DNA from: Bacteroidetes bacterium QH_7_62_13
Lineage (GTDB): Bacteria; Bacteroidota; Rhodothermia; Rhodothermales; Salinibacteraceae
Direction: 5' to 3'
NCBI GenBank assembly: GCA_003023365.1
Contig: PXTG01000026.1
Span: 1 to 42,007, forward strand
DNA: 42,007 nucleotides
Shown here: positions 1 through 9,400 of the stretch, piece by piece
Layout: the number at the start of each line of letters is the position of its first letter
Position numbering within the stretch: position 1 is the stretch's first letter
Made by a program: the position numbers and the translations under genes
The notes under the pieces: generated by a model
Database searches by the model: none
The model's input: the letters and a program-made list of their open reading frames with translations, nothing else
Told to the model about the DNA's origin: nothing

Positions 1-1
1 T

Positions 2-316
2 TCACCGTCCGCGGACACCGCAGCCCGTCTGCTGAAGGGGGCCGCCCTCCTCTTTGCCGTGCTAGGCCTGTCGTTCGTGGCCTGGATTGGCGACAAGTGG
101 ATTGATTTTCCAGAGGCACGGGCGACTCAGTTCGGCTTTGAGGCCCCGCTCTGGCCCGCCCTCGGAGGCTTCGTTCTTCTGGCAACCGCCGCCGTCGTTC
201 TCCTCTTCTGGACCGCCGCCGGTCGCGTCGAGAACGGGGAAGATCTCTTCCGGCAACGACACCGGAAACACCCCGACTGGCAGGAGGAGTCAAACGAACA
301 GCAGCCCAACCAATGA
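2..316 (+). CDS. C-terminal part of a small membrane protein (5' end outside window)
   Basis: Frame is open from base 2 through the stop at 314-316; hydrophobic segments (AALLFAVLGLSFVAWIG, PLWPALGGFVLLATAAVVLLFW) and a charged C-terminus. Confidence 0.6.
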   Translation, partial: SPSADTAARLLKGAALLFAVLGLSFVAWIGDKWIDFPEARATQFGFEAPLWPALGGFVLLATAAVVLLFWTAAGRVENGEDLFRQRHRKHPDWQEESNEQQPNQ

Positions 317-334
317 TCACGGACAACTTCAATT

Positions 335-811
335 CTACCCCTCGTTTCTCCGCACCAGCGATTCCAGAAGGGATTCAAGTAAGGCACGCGCCTCGTCGTA
401 GATGCCAGTCACCTCACTCGCCCGGGGGCCGGCGACGTTGAGGATGCGGATGTCATTTTCTTCGCCCCAGGCCCGGATCATCGGCACCGGGACCGAATCA
501 GTGGTGTGCACGTGGAGAACGGGTCGTTCCTGCCGCCGCGCCTCCGTCATCGTCAGGGCCGTCCCCCCCTCCAGGGACCCGTCGGTGATGATGAGCGTCC
601 CGTCACTGTCGCGAACGTTCCAGGCCGTCCGCTGCTCGTATGCCTCCGAGGGCGTTTCCTCCAACGGGTAGCGGTCGGGAATTTGACCGTCTTCGGCGCG
701 TCGTCCCTTGGGGCACCACCCCCCCACCGGTACGTTGAAGGCTAGGGCCGCGTCGAGGGCTGCCCGATCAACCCCTGTCTGCCCCCCGGATATAATCTTT
801 CGCAGACGCAT
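335..811 (-). CDS. SLOG-superfamily protein (putative molybdenum-carrier / YpsA-like)
   Basis: Starts MRLRKIISGGQTGVDRAALDAAL, with GGWCPKGRRAEDG and ...GTLIITDGSLEGGTALT, typical of the 'MoCo carrier' SLOG family. ORF extends to 838 but M at 811 fits the family start. Confidence 0.75.
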   Translation of the reverse strand: MRLRKIISGGQTGVDRAALDAALAFNVPVGGWCPKGRRAEDGQIPDRYPLEETPSEAYEQRTAWNVRDSDGTLIITDGSLEGGTALTMTEARRQERPVLHVHTTDSVPVPMIRAWGEENDIRILNVAGPRASEVTGIYDEARALLESLLESLVRRNEG

Positions 812-940
812 GAGCGGAACGGTTCGATGAAGTGACAAAAAGCAGCATCGGCTTGGAAATCACCTAACACCAGAACCTCTATCCCCGGCCCCGGTTTCCG
901 GTCCTCTAATCATTTCACACACGAAGCAGGTCAGCGTTAC

Positions 941-1480
941 ATGCGTCTCTTCACGGCCATCGACCCGCCCGACGATGTCCGAGATCACCTCTCCACCCTT
1001 CAAATGCCCGCCACACTGGACGCCCGCTGGACCGATCCGACCCAATTCCACGTGACGATTCGGTTCATCGGCGACGCCTCCCCCGATCAGGCTGTCCGTT
1101 ACGAGGAGGCGCTCTTCGACGCCGATATGCCGATCGTCAACTGCCGTCCCTACGGCCTCGACGTGCTTCCCTCCCGCCGGAATCCCCGAGTGCTTGCAGT
1201 CGGTTTGGAGCGGTCCGATACCCTGATGACCCTGTACAGGGCAGTGAGCACCGCACTGGAAAGCAAAGGCGTATCGCCGGAAGACCGATCGTACCGCCCG
1301 CACGTTACTCTTGCTCGGCTAACGGACATCCCCGCCGAGACCGTCCATGCCTTTCTCGATCGCCACGACATCGATTCGCTCGATTCCTTCCGCGTCGATA
1401 CATTGTCGCTCTATGAAAGCACCCTCACGCAAGAAGGAGCCGTCCACGAGCAGCGCGCCGCACTTCCGCTCGGTACGTAA
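941..1480 (+). CDS. thpR: RNA 2',3'-cyclic phosphodiesterase (2H phosphoesterase)
   Basis: MRLFTAIDPPDDVRDHL start; two HxTx motifs (FHVTIRFIGD and PHVTLARL). Confidence 0.9.
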   Translation: MRLFTAIDPPDDVRDHLSTLQMPATLDARWTDPTQFHVTIRFIGDASPDQAVRYEEALFDADMPIVNCRPYGLDVLPSRRNPRVLAVGLERSDTLMTLYRAVSTALESKGVSPEDRSYRPHVTLARLTDIPAETVHAFLDRHDIDSLDSFRVDTLSLYESTLTQEGAVHEQRAALPLGT

Positions 1481-1677
1481 ATTCTGTTTGCCTCCCGGGA
1501 GAGACCCTCTGTTTCTACGCTCAGTGGGAAGAAGTTACCCAGAAACCTGAAGACCCCCAATTATTTTTCCTGAACCTTCGCGCGGCGAGACAATCTTCTT
1601 TTCGCTCACTCGTTAGGAAAGGTGCAAATCAAGTTGATTTTAGAGACCGTCTCATTCTCTAGTCGCCGTCTTCCATT

Positions 1678-2251
1678 ATGATGCGACGCGCAACGGTACT
1701 CGTTATTCTGGGTGTTTTTCTCCCGTTCTCGGTCCTTGCACAGTCCGACGGGATTTCGCTGACGGAGGTGCAGACCGCCTACGATACCCTCGACGGCCTC
1801 CGCGCCTCGTTCACCCAGCGCATTAGTTCTGATTTCGCGGGCGACGCGACGCAAATCGAGGGCAACCACCTGGGTGTATACGCCCGCCGACAGTCAGGTC
1901 GTCGTGAATCACGCCGAGAAGGACGCCTCTACCGTTACCCCAAAAACCTTTCTGACAGCCTCGGCCCGGCGGTACAGAACCGAGCAATCAACAACGACAA
2001 CCCGACAGAACGCCCCGCACACCAAACTCACCGTCACGGCTACCGACTCTACCGCCCGTTTCAAAGACGCAACGCTTTGGGTCCGCCACTCCGATCGGGT
2101 TGTCACCCGCATGCGAGCCACCGACCGGAATGGCGCCACCCTCGACCTCCGCCTGCGAGACCTGGTGATCAACCCTTCGCTTACGGACAATCCGTTTACG
2201 TTCACCCCACCCGAGGGCACCGAGGTCATTGACCTTCGGTCGACCGAATAG
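1678..2251 (+). pseudogene. lolA: LolA-like outer-membrane lipoprotein carrier protein, broken by an internal deletion/frameshift
   Basis: Frame 1 from 1678: signal peptide and YDTLDGLRASFTQRISSDFAGDATQIEG. Family-like sequence resumes in another frame at about 1862: ATTWVYTPADSQVVVNHAEKDASTVTPKTFLT...LVINPSLTDNPFTFTPPEGTEVIDL, to the stop at 2249-2251. Confidence 0.75.
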
Positions 2252-2292
2252 CCCTTCTTCCCCTCGCTCTCGAAGATTGTTGCTCAGACGTC

Positions 2293-3402
2293 GTGACGTC
2301 TCGCCTTCGCCGCTACCTGTTACACGTCGGCAGCTTCGTGTTGGCCGCCGGCCTCCTGGCGCTCGCCCTGTACGGCGTCGACCTTGGGACGATGGCCGAT
2401 GCCTTCTGGGAGGCCGACTGGCGATGGCTGCCGGTTTTGGTGGTGCTCGTCTTGGGCAGCAACCTGTGTCGCGCCTGGCGCTGGCAAGTCCTCATTGACG
2501 CCCTTCCGACTACGCCCGATCTCGAGACGTCGGACGGAGAAGATCCGAACGAGACGAACACGCTGGAGACCTCATTTTCCTCGGTCATGATCGGGTACAT
2601 GGTGAACTACGTGGCCCCTCGCCTAGGGGAGATTGCCCGCGTCGCCAACATGAGTGCCCGATCCTCTTTTCGGTTTAGCAGTCTGTTCGGGACGGTCGTC
2701 TCCGAGCGCATTTTCGATATGGTCGTGCTGGGCATGGCCCTTCTGAGTGCCATTGGGTTGCTGTTCGATCGGATTGGGGTCCTCCAGGCCCAGTTTCTGG
2801 GCCCGGCGTGGCGGAACGTGACCTCTCTGCCGTTCGGCTGGTTGCTCGGCGGCGGGCTCGCCCTTCTGATTCTCGGCGCCGGGGTGGCATTGCTCGTTCG
2901 ACACGGCTTGTCTGACAGCGATTCGTGGATCTACCAACTCTGGGCCGAGACCCTCAAACCCACGCTCGTCTCTTTCAAGGAGGGCATGTTGACCCTTCTC
3001 CGCTCCCCTCGCCGCGGCGCCATTCTCCTTTCGACCGTGTGCATGTGGGGCGGATATACCCTGATGGCCTACATTCCCCTGCACATGCTCGACCTCGCCG
3101 TCCCGTACGGCCTCGGGATCGTGGATGCCTGGATCTTGATGGCCATGGGGGCCCTCGGGATGCTGGTGCCCACTCCGGGGGGCATCGGGTCGTACCACTA
3201 CATTACCCGTGAGACGCTCGTTCACTTTTACGGGGTGCCCGCCGAACAGGCCCTGACGTACGCCGTGTTGGCCTGGGCCGCCCAATTCGTGTTTTATCTT
3301 CTCACCGGCGGGATCGCTGTGCTCTACCAGGGGCTGGGCCTCGAAGCGCTCTACCCCCCAGACCGGGCGGACCCGTCGGCGGTGGAGCCGTCGCAGGCGT
3401 AA
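2293..3402 (+). CDS. Lysylphosphatidylglycerol synthase TM region / YbhN-like integral membrane protein (UPF0104)
   Basis: Polytopic; NLCRAWRWQVLI, YMVNYVAPRLGEIARVANMS, VPTPGGIGSYHYI motifs typical of the LPG_synthase_TM family. GTG start. Confidence 0.85.
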   Translation: MTSRLRRYLLHVGSFVLAAGLLALALYGVDLGTMADAFWEADWRWLPVLVVLVLGSNLCRAWRWQVLIDALPTTPDLETSDGEDPNETNTLETSFSSVMIGYMVNYVAPRLGEIARVANMSARSSFRFSSLFGTVVSERIFDMVVLGMALLSAIGLLFDRIGVLQAQFLGPAWRNVTSLPFGWLLGGGLALLILGAGVALLVRHGLSDSDSWIYQLWAETLKPTLVSFKEGMLTLLRSPRRGAILLSTVCMWGGYTLMAYIPLHMLDLAVPYGLGIVDAWILMAMGALGMLVPTPGGIGSYHYITRETLVHFYGVPAEQALTYAVLAWAAQFVFYLLTGGIAVLYQGLGLEALYPPDRADPSAVEPSQA

Positions 3403-3425
3403 CGGGTTCGCTACTGCGGGTGCGC

Positions 3426-4241
3426 TCACGTGGACGGTTCTTCTCCCTCCTTCCGAGAACGCATCCCCGACCGCACCCGTGGCTGGGCCGCGGCGTAGAG
3501 AAGGAGCCCCGCCGCAACCGACACGTTCAACGATTCGGCCGGGCCCGCCATGGGGATGGACACGAGCTCGTCGCAGGCGTCGGCCACATCCGGGGCGAGC
3601 CCGTCTCCCTCACTCCCGAGAACCACCGCCAGCGGCCGGTCCCAGTCCGCGTCCCAGTGTGGGGTCTCGGCGGTTCCCTCCGCCCCAATGACCCAGTAGC
3701 CGCGCTCCTTGATCGACGTGAGAAAACGCGGCAAATCATTGCTCCGGGCGATGGGAATGCGAGGCGCCGTGCCCGCACTGGCCTTGATGGCGGCAGCGTT
3801 GAGCGGGGCCATTTCCCGCGTCGGAATCACGACCCCGTCGGTCCCGGCCGCGACGGCACTTCGGAGGATTGCGCCGAAATTTCGGGGATCCGTGACCCGA
3901 TCGACCACGAGAAGCAGGGGCTTCTTGGCCTTCACGTCGCCCCACGTCGGGGCAATGTCGGACAACATCTCGTCCACCTCGCGGTAGCGGATCGGGGTCG
4001 AGATCGCCACCACTCCCTGGTGGGCCGCACCCTCCGCCTCGTGTCGCAGACGCTCTACCGGGACGTACTGAACGGGCGCTCCACGCTCGCCGGCGAGGGT
4101 GCGAATGACACCAATGTCCTCCCCGCTCGCCCCTTGCTTCAGCATAACCTTCTGTATGCCGAGGTCGCCCCGTTCCAGGGCTTCACGGACGGGCTGACGA
4201 CCGATGATGGTGGAGGTGTCGCGTTCCAGTTCTGCGTTCAT
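3426..4241 (-). CDS. rlmB: TrmH/RlmB-family RNA 2'-O-methyltransferase (SpoU)
   Basis: IIGRQPVREALERG, LLLVVDRVTDPRNFGAILRSAVAAGTDGVVIP, VLGSEGDGLAPDVADACDELVSIPMAGPAESLNVSVAAGLLLY. M at 4241 preferred over the ORF start at 4397. Confidence 0.9.
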   Translation of the reverse strand: MNAELERDTSTIIGRQPVREALERGDLGIQKVMLKQGASGEDIGVIRTLAGERGAPVQYVPVERLRHEAEGAAHQGVVAISTPIRYREVDEMLSDIAPTWGDVKAKKPLLLVVDRVTDPRNFGAILRSAVAAGTDGVVIPTREMAPLNAAAIKASAGTAPRIPIARSNDLPRFLTSIKERGYWVIGAEGTAETPHWDADWDRPLAVVLGSEGDGLAPDVADACDELVSIPMAGPAESLNVSVAAGLLLYAAAQPRVRSGMRSRKEGEEPST

Positions 4242-4433
4242 GGTCGAGGCCTCAAATTCGACGTCCGATACGTGTATGCAGTTAATGAGGCACGGTCGTC
4301 CCGTCGTGTGCGGAGTCATACAGAACGGCGGGCCGAAGGAACGACCCTCGCGACCCCAAAGACCCTGACCGATCAACCGACCGAGCGGGTCGAGCACCGA
4401 AATTCTCCGTTCAGATCTCCCTTTTCTTCCCCC

Positions 4434-5066
4434 CTACGCGACAGTCAATTCCATCGCGGCGTCACTGGAGACCACCTGTACGCCGGCGTCGTTCATGTCC
4501 TCCCACGCTTGGGCCAGCGACCCGTCCTGGTCGATCCCACGGGTGGCGTCTTCAATCACGTAAACGTCCATCCCCTCTTCGCGACCATCCACCGCCGACC
4601 ACTTCACGCAAAAGTCCGTGGCCAGGCCACAGACGTAGAGGGTATCGATCCCACGGTCGCGCAGGTATCCGGCCAGGCCCGTAGCCGTTTCACCATCGTT
4701 CTCATAAAAGGCCGAGTAGGAGTCAATCTCCGGACGGAATCCCTTTCGGATGATGAGCTCCGAGTGGGTGGTGTCGAGCTCCGGGTGGAACTCGGCCCCC
4801 TCCGTGCCCTGCACACAGTGATCCGGCCACAACACTTGATCGCCGTAGTCTACGTCAATTACATCGTAGGGATCGTGCTCCGGGTGAGTAGACGCAAAAG
4901 ACTGGTGCCCATCCGGGTGCCAGTCTTGGGTCTGGATAACGTGATCGAAGTTTTCGGCCAGGTCGTTCACGACGGGCACGATTGTATCCCCCTCCGGCAC
5001 TTCGAGGGCGCCGCCCGGACAGAAGTCGTTCTGCAAATCAACAATCAGGAGCGCGTCCATGGTCAC
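4434..5066 (-). CDS. pncA: Nicotinamidase
   Basis: ALLIVDLQNDFCPGGALEVPEGD, TQDWHPDGHQSFAS, LYVCGLATDFCVKWSAVD motifs. Confidence 0.93.
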   Translation of the reverse strand: MTMDALLIVDLQNDFCPGGALEVPEGDTIVPVVNDLAENFDHVIQTQDWHPDGHQSFASTHPEHDPYDVIDVDYGDQVLWPDHCVQGTEGAEFHPELDTTHSELIIRKGFRPEIDSYSAFYENDGETATGLAGYLRDRGIDTLYVCGLATDFCVKWSAVDGREEGMDVYVIEDATRGIDQDGSLAQAWEDMNDAGVQVVSSDAAMELTVA

Positions 5067-5233
5067 TAGGAGCCTTGGTGGTTGATAATCGCCAGCGAAG
5101 CGGGATCACTTCGGATTTGTGAGAGGCTTAACGACTGCGGCTGAAGGGTTGTTTACCAACCAACGACAGGATCATTGGAGGATTCTCGAGGGTTCACTCC
5201 GTCCATCCCTTCACCACTCGGTTCTCAATTAGA

Positions 5234-6685
5234 ATGAGCGACGCCTCCTCGACCGCCGTGCCCGACGCCCCCGCTTCATCGGACAACATTGAGTCCGTGG
5301 TGACCCGCCTCCGCCGTCGTGCGCCGTCCGTCCGACAGACCCCGGCCGCCCGGCGGAAAGCCAAGCTCCAGCGCCTGGTGGACGCCCTTCTTGCCCACCG
5401 CGATACGTTCGTCGAAGCCCTTCAGGCAGACTTCAGCAAGGCGCCGGTGGAGGTGGATCTTACCGAGATCAAGGCCGTGACGAAAGAGGCCGAGCACGCC
5501 ATTGCCAACCTTGACGAGTGGATGTCGCCGGACCGGGTCTCCTCCCCCCTCCTCTTCACCGGCACCCGGTCGGAAATCCACTACGAGCCGAAAGGGGTTG
5601 TGCTGATCATGTCGCCCTGGAATTACCCCGTGAATTTGACGCTCGGCCCCCTCGTCGGTGCCATCGCGGCGGGCAACTGCGCCGTGCTCAAACCGTCCGA
5701 GCACACACCGCATACGGCGGCCGCCCTGCAAAACGTCCTCGGAGACTTGTTTGACGAGCGGGAGGTGACCGTCGTCAGAGGGGGACCAGACGTGGCACAG
5801 GCCCTCACGGCCCAGCCGTTTGATCATATCTACTTCACCGGCAGTCCCGCCATCGGACGCCTCGTCATGAAGGCCGCCGCGGAGCACCTGACCTCCGTGA
5901 CGCTGGAACTTGGGGGCAAGTCGCCAGCCGTCGTCGACGGCACCGCCGACCTCTCCCGCGCGGCGGGCCGCATCGCCTGGAGCAAGTTTACGAACGCCGG
6001 GCAGACCTGCATTGCCCCCGACTACGTTCTCGTCGAAACCCGGATCCACGACGCACTCGTCGATCAATTGCGCGACACCATCCACCGATTCTACGGCAGC
6101 ACCCCGGACGCCCAGCAGACCAGCCAAGATTACGCCCGGCTCGTGCATCGGGACCACTACGACAAGATTCGGACCCTCCTCGCCGACGCACAGGACCGCG
6201 GGGCCACGGTCGCCATCGGGGGCCAACACAACGCTGAGACAAACTACGTGTCCCCGACGGTCCTCACGGAGGTGCCGCTCAGCGCCCAAATTATGCAGGA
6301 AGAGATCTTCGGTCCCCTCCTTCCCATCATCGCGTACGACACGGTGGACGAGGCCATTCAGATTATCAACGATCGCCCTCCTCCACTCTCGCTATACGCC
6401 TTCACCGACCGCGATGCAACCGTCGACACCCTGTTAAACCGCACGACAGCGGGGAGTACGTGCGTCAATGAGGGCTTCCTTCACTTTATCAACCCAAACC
6501 TGCCCTTTGGTGGAAAGGGAGAAAGCGGGATCGGTCGCGGACACGGCGTCCGGAGCTTCCGCGAGTTCTCCAACGAACGCTCCGTCCTCCGCCGCACCTA
6601 CGGCTCGGACCTTCTACGGACTCTGTATCCCCCCTACGGACGATTGACGAGTCGCGTGGCCGACTGGGTGCTGCGGTACGTTTAA
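5234..6685 (+). CDS. Aldehyde dehydrogenase family protein (class 3-like)
   Basis: MSPWNYPVNLTLGPLVGAIAAGNCAVLKPSE, TLELGGKSP, NAGQTCIAPDYVLV, PFGGKGESGIGRGHG. Confidence 0.92.
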   Translation: MSDASSTAVPDAPASSDNIESVVTRLRRRAPSVRQTPAARRKAKLQRLVDALLAHRDTFVEALQADFSKAPVEVDLTEIKAVTKEAEHAIANLDEWMSPDRVSSPLLFTGTRSEIHYEPKGVVLIMSPWNYPVNLTLGPLVGAIAAGNCAVLKPSEHTPHTAAALQNVLGDLFDEREVTVVRGGPDVAQALTAQPFDHIYFTGSPAIGRLVMKAAAEHLTSVTLELGGKSPAVVDGTADLSRAAGRIAWSKFTNAGQTCIAPDYVLVETRIHDALVDQLRDTIHRFYGSTPDAQQTSQDYARLVHRDHYDKIRTLLADAQDRGATVAIGGQHNAETNYVSPTVLTEVPLSAQIMQEEIFGPLLPIIAYDTVDEAIQIINDRPPPLSLYAFTDRDATVDTLLNRTTAGSTCVNEGFLHFINPNLPFGGKGESGIGRGHGVRSFREFSNERSVLRRTYGSDLLRTLYPPYGRLTSRVADWVLRYV

Positions 6686-6716
6686 TCTGCGTCTGTGCCT
6701 AATCTACGTCTGTGCC
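6683..6716. repeat. 17-bp tandem duplication at convergent gene ends
   Basis: taatctgcgtctgtgcc (6683-6699) followed by taatctacgtctgtgcc (6700-6716), 16/17 identical. Confidence 0.85.
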
Positions 6717-7286
6717 GCCGGACGGACCAAGGATCTCCAACAGTCGCTGGTAATCAGCCTCAGTCAGTTTCTGGCGCTCTCGGAGCTGATCGAGGGCCCG
6801 GCGCACAGCCGCAACGTCCGTCTCCGGAACAGCGTCGGACCCAGTCGTCCCAACCTCCACATCGTTGAGCATCGCGGCGTGCAGAACATCCGCCACGTAG
6901 TCGGCGGCGTCGGGCGCCCCGGAGAAATCCATGGTGAGATCGAACGTCGCACGTCCCCGGTTCACCTTCAAGTCGACCTTCTTTCCCCCCAATCCAAACC
7001 AGCGACTGCCTGCCTCGACCCCGACGAGGTCTTGATACCGGACCGTCTGGACGGACTGGAAGTCGTTGTTCTGGAAGACGAAGCGATCGGGGGCAAAGAC
7101 GGCCCCGTCTCCTCCGGTCCCGCTCAGGGTCGCGTCGTAAAGCGCGAGGACCTCCCCGGTATCGACGTCACCGGCGTAGTCGGCGCGGGCGTTCGCAAGT
7201 TGGGTCTCCGGAAGGTGTGGGACCACATAAAGCCCCATCTGCGGGGCGTGCGGCAGTCGCTCCCGAATGAGTTCCTCAACCGTCAT
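6699..7286 (-). CDS. Hypothetical protein, possible PH-like domain with C-terminal SHOCT-like helix
   Basis: Uninterrupted ORF adjacent to nuoN; AVFAPDRFVFQNNDFQSVQTVRYQDLVGVE and C-terminal ALDQLRERQKLTEADYQRLLEIL. Confidence 0.65.
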   Translation of the reverse strand: MTVEELIRERLPHAPQMGLYVVPHLPETQLANARADYAGDVDTGEVLALYDATLSGTGGDGAVFAPDRFVFQNNDFQSVQTVRYQDLVGVEAGSRWFGLGGKKVDLKVNRGRATFDLTMDFSGAPDAADYVADVLHAAMLNDVEVGTTGSDAVPETDVAAVRRALDQLRERQKLTEADYQRLLEILGPSGGTDVD

Positions 7287-7337
7287 CGGCTCGATCGGAT
7301 TTGAATGGGACGATCCCCCCTTCCGGTCGCCCCGCAG

Positions 7338-8834
7338 CTACGGGGCCGAGGCCATCGACGCGGCGTCGAAGAAGGCGCTCGTTGTCTCAAGGACGCCCCC
7401 GAAGAAGACGCCCAGCACGAGGAGGGCCACGGCGCACACCACGAGAGTGCCGAGGGCCGCCGGCGTGGCCTGCGGCAACGCCGCCTCCGTGAAGCCCTTG
7501 ACATCCACGTCCTCGGCGGACTGCATCCAGAAGACGTATACGACTCGAAGGTAGTAGTACGAACTCACCGCGCTCATCAACACACCGAGAATCACGAGCC
7601 CCGTCAGGCCCGCATCCACCGCCGGCGCGAAGACGGCATATTTGCCCATGAACCCCCCAAGCGGCGGAAAGCCGATGAGGCTGAACATGAAAACACTCAT
7701 CGCAGCCCCGAGGACGGGTCGTTGCTCCCCGATGCCCGCCAGTGACGACAGGGTCTGCTCGCGCCCCTGCTTTTGATCCCACTCCAGCATGCTCATCACA
7801 CCGAACGCACCGATGTTCATCACCGCATAGACGAGGAGGTAAAAAAGAGCGCCGGAGTAGCCGGCGCTGGTTCCAGCGGCGAGCCCGACTAGCACGTAGC
7901 CCCCATGCGCCACCGACGAGTAGGCGAGGAGGCGTTTGACGTTGGTCTGGCCCAGAGCCATGACATTGCCCACAACCATTGTGATCGCCGCTACGACCGC
8001 AATCACCGTAGAGGCCTCCCCACCTGGGACGGCGTGGTAAAGCACGAGGATTAGGGCCGCGAAGGCGGCTGCCTTCGACGACGTTGACATGAAGCCGGTA
8101 AGGGGCGTGGGTGCCCCCTGATAGACGTCGGGCGTCCACATGTGAAAGGGTACGGCACTGACTTTGAAGAAAAACCCAACCAGGAAAAGCGCCACGCCCC
8201 CCCAGAAGAGGAGTTGACTGCTGGTGGTTGCGAGTTCAGCCTGCGCCATGGCCGGCAGGGTCAACGTCCCCGTGGCCCCGTACATCAGCGCGATGCCGTA
8301 CAGAAAAAACCCGGTCGAAAACGCCCCAAGCAGAAAGTACTTCAGCGCACTTTCCACGGCGCCCTCATCTTCACGCACCAGACCGGTGAGAACGTAGAGG
8401 CTGACGGACATCGTTTCGAGTCCTAGAAACACGCTCACCATGTCGTTTGCCGCCCCAAGCATCAACATGCCCACCGTCGAGTACATGACGAGGGCGTAGA
8501 CTTCCCCGTAATCACGATCCATGCGGTTCAGATACGGTCTCAACAGCAAGATCGTCGCCAGTCCCGACAACAGAATAATCAGGTTGACGAACGACGCGGA
8601 CCCGCCGGTGCGAATGGTGTCGAGGAACGCCGTTGCGTCAGGCGCACCAAGTTGCGTAAGCTCCCACGCACCGGACACGGCAAGCGCTCCCACCCCAAGC
8701 CAGGGAATAATGGGATGGTTGTTGCGGAAGGCGTCTATCGCCACCATCACGATACCGGCAAGCCCGACGACACCCATCGAAAAGACAGCGGGGAGGTCGG
8801 CAACGAGGGCCGCGTACGCGTTCGCAAGATCCAT
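7338..8834 (-). CDS. nuoN: NADH-quinone oxidoreductase subunit N
   Basis: 498-aa polytopic antiporter-like subunit; GLETMSVSLYVLTG, FKVSAVPFHMWTPDVYQGAPTPLTGFMSTSSKAAAFA, LLAYSSVAHGGYVLVGL. Confidence 0.95.
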   Translation of the reverse strand: MDLANAYAALVADLPAVFSMGVVGLAGIVMVAIDAFRNNHPIIPWLGVGALAVSGAWELTQLGAPDATAFLDTIRTGGSASFVNLIILLSGLATILLLRPYLNRMDRDYGEVYALVMYSTVGMLMLGAANDMVSVFLGLETMSVSLYVLTGLVREDEGAVESALKYFLLGAFSTGFFLYGIALMYGATGTLTLPAMAQAELATTSSQLLFWGGVALFLVGFFFKVSAVPFHMWTPDVYQGAPTPLTGFMSTSSKAAAFAALILVLYHAVPGGEASTVIAVVAAITMVVGNVMALGQTNVKRLLAYSSVAHGGYVLVGLAAGTSAGYSGALFYLLVYAVMNIGAFGVMSMLEWDQKQGREQTLSSLAGIGEQRPVLGAAMSVFMFSLIGFPPLGGFMGKYAVFAPAVDAGLTGLVILGVLMSAVSSYYYLRVVYVFWMQSAEDVDVKGFTEAALPQATPAALGTLVVCAVALLVLGVFFGGVLETTSAFFDAASMASAP

Positions 8835-9009
8835 AGTGTAATAGTTCCTTTTTTGTCTCCTGAGGTCACACGGAGAAGCCAGTTTTTAAATCGTTATGGG
8901 CTGATACTTATCTCCCCCCTGATTTAAGACCTCTTTCGAAGCGCTTTCTGAAGCAAGGGGGACCCGGGCCGATGAATGCACCACATACTCGCTTTTCTCT
9001 ACGCAGACG

Positions 9010-9306
9010 CTACACCCACACGAAGTCCTCAATTTCCGAGGCCAACGCAACGTCCAGGTCCGTCACCGTTCCCCCTGCATCGTGCGTCGTGAGTGCCACA
9101 GATACCGTGTTGTAGACATTTTCCAGCTCGGGGTGATGCATCATTTCCTCCGCGTAAAAGGAAAGGCGAACGATGAAGCTGATGGCAGCACGAAAGTCCG
9201 AGAACTCGAACGTCTTCTTGAGCTTGTCGTCCTCGTGACTCCATCCCTCCAAGTCTTCGAGGGCGTCTTCAATTTCGGCGTCGGATAGCGGATCGCGATC
9301 AGGCAT
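9010..9306 (-). CDS. pcd: 4a-hydroxytetrahydrobiopterin dehydratase (pterin-4a-carbinolamine dehydratase)
   Basis: LEGWSHEDDKLKKTFEFSDFRAAISFIVRLSFYAEEMMHHPELENVYNTVSVALTTHDAGG is the PCD/DCoH signature. Confidence 0.93.
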   Translation of the reverse strand: MPDRDPLSDAEIEDALEDLEGWSHEDDKLKKTFEFSDFRAAISFIVRLSFYAEEMMHHPELENVYNTVSVALTTHDAGGTVTDLDVALASEIEDFVWV

Positions 9307-9400
9307 GGTCTAAGAGGGGTTGGTCAGTGAGTCTTCAGAGGAACGAATGCGTGGGGAGAGAATGGATTTTGCCTTCCCTCGCTACAGCATTGCAACGTAC

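Noticed and set aside
2623-3429. 268-aa minus-strand ORF
   Set aside because: Antisense to the YbhN-like gene; no recognisable domains.
3420-5069. 549-aa plus-strand ORF
   Set aside because: Antisense to the convincing rlmB and pncA genes; composition (R/H/G/V-rich, no family motifs) is that of an off-frame reading in high-GC DNA.
5276-6289. 337-aa minus-strand ORF
   Set aside because: Antisense to the full-length aldehyde dehydrogenase; no motifs.
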